Of a stretch of 64,000 bases of DNA, positions 62,101 through 64,000 are shown one piece after another (within the stretch, counting starts at the first letter, position 1; each line of letters starts with the position of its first letter). The notes below the pieces were generated by a model that saw only the letters and a program-made list of their open reading frames with translations, had not been told where the DNA came from and did no database searches. The translations under genes were made by a program, and so were the position numbers. The stretch is from Saccharothrix luteola (GTDB lineage Bacteria; Actinomycetota; Actinomycetes; Mycobacteriales; Pseudonocardiaceae). The stretch is from assembly GCF_020859565.1 (NCBI RefSeq), contig NZ_JAJHUO010000013.1, forward strand, positions 62,001 to 126,000, read 5' to 3'.

Positions 62101-62385
62101 GCCGCCCGAGTCGGGGAACGTGGTGCGCAGCGACGCGTGCCGGTTGACGAGGGTGTCCAACGCCCGCCGCAACGCGTCCTGGTCGAGCGTGCCGCGCAGG
62201 CGCAGCGCGAGGGGCACGTTGTAGACGGCGCTGCCGGGGGAGAACTTGTCCAGGAACCACAGGCGTTGCTGCCCGAACGACAACGGGTACGCGGTGGGTG
62301 CCGCGGCCCGTGCCCGCAGCCGTTGCGCCACCAACTCCCGCTTGCGCGCCGACGCCGCGGCGCCGGTGTCCCGCAGATCGGTCAT
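59164..62385 (-). CDS. NRPS: C-A-T module, predicted glycine-like specificity
   Basis: A 1073-residue single module. It has a condensation domain (PLSFGQQRLWFLDKF; LHHITADAW with catalytic His near 166), an adenylation domain (YIIYTSGSTGTPKG, LSFDISVLELL, NAYGPTETTVW, NGKTDRKAL) and a carrier domain (LGGHSLLA, Ser near 1000). No epimerase or thioesterase is present. Read by alignment with GrsA, the specificity residues are D-I-L-Q-I-G-A-V-W-K, very near the glycine code DILQLGLIWK. The N-terminal condensation domain implies a donor made by a gene outside the window. The ATG overlaps the preceding gene's stop. Confidence 0.92.
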   Translation of the reverse strand: MTDLRDTGAAASARKRELVAQRLRARAAAPTAYPLSFGQQRLWFLDKFSPGSAVYNVPLALRLRGTLDQDALRRALDTLVNRHASLRTTFPDSGGEPVQLVAPTGAATLTTHDLPDGDRDAEAQRFADDRGGIGFDLHRGPLFVASLGRFADDDHVLVLNLHHITADAWSLSVLLGELGQAYDAALDGRDPDLPALRLQYPDFAVWQRDRMSDLAAGHLDFWARHLAGAPELLTLPTDRPRPPVVTHRGALRYGYVPLRPLEELARAHGVTVFMVLLAGFAARLGRLAGQDDVVVGTPVAGRSHPGLEGLIGFFVNTLALRTRVGGDPTFTELLARTRQVAADGLAHADLPFEQLVEHLSPQRSTGHAPIYQAQLIFTNTPPLDIALSGLDVTPLVPDPKVAKFDLTLAADPQGDALALGIEYNTDLFDDSTIAEFTDRLIALLTAAAEHPERRISELDGLTGVRRWEVVEGFNATDLPLPPARTALDLVTGHGTAVSGADSRLTYAELDTRAERIAALLRAHDVGLGSAVALCLPRTPDLVAAVLGVWKAGAAYVPLDPGWPADRMTAMLADSGAAVLVADRELPFGGTVLRLADADRFEPAPVPCPASGEDLAYIIYTSGSTGTPKGVEVPHRAVVNLLVSFQRLFALTHADRLAAVTTLSFDISVLELLLPLTAGAEVVVVPADVSADGAALRELLVGHGITTLQATPATWRLLHAAGGVPAVVATRICGGEALPRDLADDLLTDDAVLWNAYGPTETTVWSSAGLVEPSPAPVVLGPPIGNTRLYVLGPGLEPVPPGVVGELHIGGAGVARGYHDRPGLTASRFVPDPFAREPGRRLYATGDLVRHRSDGALEFLGRADHQVKVRGFRIELGEVEAALLASGEVREAVVLAADERLVAYVVPADGPRDGLWARLRAGLAARLPDYMLPATAVVLDAFPLTPNGKTDRKALPAPTWDVEGERVPPRDAVEEVLAGIWAEVLGVPEVGVHDDFFALGGHSLLAAKALARVQAAFAVTVPIGRMFAEPTVAGVAAALATLDDPARVAAVAELRLQLAGMSAEEVESMLGEAR

Positions 62386-63059
62386 GACGCGCTCCCCGAT
62401 CTGGTCAGCCGGTCCGCCGCCGCACGGACGTGGTCACGCAGGTGCGTGGGCACGCGGTCGCCGAAGCGCTCCAGGTAGGCGGCCACGGTGGTGTCGTCGT
62501 CCCGCAGGAACGGGAAGTCGGTGGGCACCATGTGCCGGATCGCCAGCAGCGGCACGGGGCTGTGCAGCGGCCGGAAGACCGGGTTCCACAGCCCCGCCTT
62601 CTGCGGCGGGCCGGGGTGGAACTCGCCCAGCATCAGCCCGTCCCGGGTGTACTGCGGTTTCAGCAGTTCCTGGGCCCGGTCGACCACGCCGAACTCGGTC
62701 AGGTCCGGGAACAGCACCACGATGGTCTTGAACTGCGCGCCCGGACCCTTCTTCGGCTCCAGGTCGGCGAACCAGTCGCGGTAGTGCAGCAGCAACGCGG
62801 CCAGCTCGTCCGGCTGCTCCGGCACACCGGTGTGCACGGACAGGTAGAACAGCCCGCGCTGCAGGGACGTGTCGGTGAACGGGCACACCGCACCCCTCCG
62901 CCCCAGGTCCGGGTGCGGTCCGCACAGGTACTCACCGGCCCACTGGAACACGGTCCGCAGCGCCGTTTCGTGCGCCGCGACCGCGTCGGGCAGCCGAGGC
63001 GCGGCGAAGTCCGCCGGCTCGACCAGGGGGTGGGCCTGGTGGGTCGGATGGATCAGCAT
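62382..63059 (-). CDS. Uncharacterised protein of the NRPS operon
   Basis: A 225-residue soluble protein without signal peptide or membrane segment. It contains CPFTDTSLQRGLFYL, FKTIVVLFPDL, MLGEFHPGPPQKAGLWNPVFRPLHSPVPLLAIRHMVPTDFPFL and YLERFGDRVP. Several conserved-looking His, Pro and Phe clusters suggest a ligand pocket or metal site, but no family is recognised with confidence. It overlaps the monooxygenase stop by one base and the NRPS start by four, so it is made together with both. It could modify the aryl precursor or load the starter unit. Confidence 0.55.
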   Translation of the reverse strand: MLIHPTHQAHPLVEPADFAAPRLPDAVAAHETALRTVFQWAGEYLCGPHPDLGRRGAVCPFTDTSLQRGLFYLSVHTGVPEQPDELAALLLHYRDWFADLEPKKGPGAQFKTIVVLFPDLTEFGVVDRAQELLKPQYTRDGLMLGEFHPGPPQKAGLWNPVFRPLHSPVPLLAIRHMVPTDFPFLRDDDTTVAAYLERFGDRVPTHLRDHVRAAADRLTRSGSAS

Positions 63060-64000
63060 CAACTCCACCTGCCTTTGTTCCGGGACCGGCGGGTCAGGCC
63101 CGCCAGCGCCGCACCGGTCACCGCGGCCGTGACGCCCCCGAGCACGCGGTCCTGCCGCCGTGCCCGAGCCAACGCCTCGCCGTAGGGGACCGTGGTGTGC
63201 GAGATCAGGGTGTAGAGCGGCACCCACGCGTTCGGGAACATCCGGTGCAGCGCGAGGTCCACCTTCTTGCGCGCGGTGAACAGCGGTGAGCGCAGCTTGT
63301 CCCGCAGCTCCACGAAGTTGCGCTTGGACAGCTCCGCCAGCACGTCGGTGTGCGGTCGACGTGAGCCCTCGAACTCCGCCAACGCGCGCGGCAGGTCGTG
63401 CGGGTGCGCGGCCAGGCACCGGTCGAGCACCGAGCAGTCCTCGAACGCCGCGTTCATGCCCTGCCCGAAGAACGGGTACACGGCGTGCGCGGCGTCACCG
63501 ATCAACACCACCCCGCGTCCCTCGTCGGTGGTGACGTGCCAGGGCGAGGTGCGCACGGTGACCAGGCTCGCGGGCGGGTGCGCCAGGAACTGCTCGACCA
63601 CGTCCGGGATCAGGACGAGCGTGTCGGGGAACCGGCGGGCGAAGAACGACCGCACCCGCTCGGGTTCGGTCAGCCCGGCGAACCCGTGCTCGCCGTCGAA
63701 CGGCAGGAACACGGTCGCGGTGAGCGAGCCGTCCGCGTTCGGGTGCGCCACGATCAGACCGTCGTCACCGGGCCAGACGTGCAACGCCCGCAGTTCGGTG
63801 CGCGGCTCGCCGTCGTCGCCGACCCCGATCAGCAGCTCCTTGTAGCCCCACTCCAGGAACTCCTGGTGCAGGTCCACCCGCAGGCCGCGGCCGAGGTGGG
63901 TGCGCACGGCGGAGAACGCGCCGTCCGCGCCGATGACCAGGTCCGCCGTGTGCACGGTCCCGTCGTCGGTGGTGACGGCGGGCTTGGCGCGATCGACCGC
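63059..64000 (-). CDS. Kynurenine 3-monooxygenase-like FAD hydroxylase (partial)
   Basis: The C-terminal part (about 310 residues) of an FAD monooxygenase; the N-terminus is beyond the right edge. Features resemble kynurenine 3-monooxygenase: LVIGADGAFSAVR, LHVWPGDDGLIVAHPNADGS, the FAD/DG site VLIGDAAHAVYPFFGQGMNAAFEDC, and the characteristic end FVELRDKLRSPLF...VPLYTLISHTTVPYGEAL. It would hydroxylate kynurenine or anthranilate to give a 3-hydroxy aryl unit for the NRPS. It is the first visible gene of the operon; a single-base overlap (TGATG) joins it to the next gene. Confidence 0.8.
   Translation of the reverse strand, partial: AVDRAKPAVTTDDGTVHTADLVIGADGAFSAVRTHLGRGLRVDLHQEFLEWGYKELLIGVGDDGEPRTELRALHVWPGDDGLIVAHPNADGSLTATVFLPFDGEHGFAGLTEPERVRSFFARRFPDTLVLIPDVVEQFLAHPPASLVTVRTSPWHVTTDEGRGVVLIGDAAHAVYPFFGQGMNAAFEDCSVLDRCLAAHPHDLPRALAEFEGSRRPHTDVLAELSKRNFVELRDKLRSPLFTARKKVDLALHRMFPNAWVPLYTLISHTTVPYGEALARARRQDRVLGGVTAAVTGAALAGLTRRSRNKGRWS

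Noticed and set aside
59218..62478. Open frame of 1086 codons on the + strand
   Set aside because: It mirrors the C-A-T NRPS gene on the other strand and has no protein-like motifs.
1..64000. tRNA, rRNA, insertion sequences, CRISPR arrays, prophage or integration sites
   Set aside because: None was recognised on either strand by eye; small RNAs and tRNAs cannot be excluded without a covariance-model search.

Overview
The window is high-GC (codon third positions almost all G or C, many GTG starts, frequent ATGA/GTGA stop-start overlaps), which points to a filamentous actinomycete. SARP/AfsR regulators, a type VII-style toxin locus and two natural-product clusters fit a Pseudonocardiaceae-type genus such as Saccharothrix or Actinosynnema; the genus is inference. 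No rRNA, tRNA, CRISPR array, insertion sequence or integrase was seen.

Layout. 1-3065: a type VII/polymorphic-toxin operon (frameshifted toxin tail, two YbaB-like proteins, an ESX-type helical protein, a toxin with its probable immunity protein). 3104-13081: a small secreted protein, an AfsR-type regulator, a BNR propeller protein, a TSUP permease and a large secreted RCC1-repeat protein. 13529-30513: a clavam (bicyclic beta-lactam) cluster. 30738-52391: mainly accessory and housekeeping genes, including an NB-ARC/TPR protein, an isochorismatase-fold hydrolase, a flavin monooxygenase, an ICL/PEPM lyase, transporters, an ArsR-SRPBCC pair, a MerR-methyltransferase pair, a large catalase and a secreted sugar dehydrogenase. 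52402-64000 (open at the right edge): a tightly coupled NRPS operon.

The clavam cluster carries all four core enzymes: carboxyethylarginine synthase (ceaS), beta-lactam synthetase (bls), proclavaminate amidinohydrolase (pah) and clavaminate synthase (cas). It also carries relatives of the Streptomyces clavuligerus 5S-clavam tailoring set: aldo/keto reductase (Cvm1-like, divergent from cas as I recall for S. clavuligerus), class III aminotransferase (Cvm6-like), luciferase-type monooxygenase (Cvm5-like), SnoaL-like protein (Cvm2-like) and a SARP regulator (Cvm7-like). A serine hydroxymethyltransferase-fold enzyme, an ATP-grasp ligase and an M20 peptidase suggest an amino-acid-bearing, perhaps peptidyl, clavam. 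No clavulanate-type dehydrogenase, ornithine acetyltransferase or beta-lactamase is present, so a 5S clavam is more likely than clavulanic acid.

The right-hand NRPS operon encodes, in transcription order, a kynurenine 3-monooxygenase-like enzyme, an unknown protein, a C-A-T NRPS (signature near glycine), an exporter, a C-A-T-reductase NRPS (unusual signature) and a methyltransferase. It probably makes a small reductively released peptide with a kynurenine-derived aryl unit; upstream genes lie outside the window.

Three apparent frameshifts (near 375-381, 33293-33310 and 42905-42925) and a long poly-C tract (47208-47330) may reflect sequence errors and need checking against reads.
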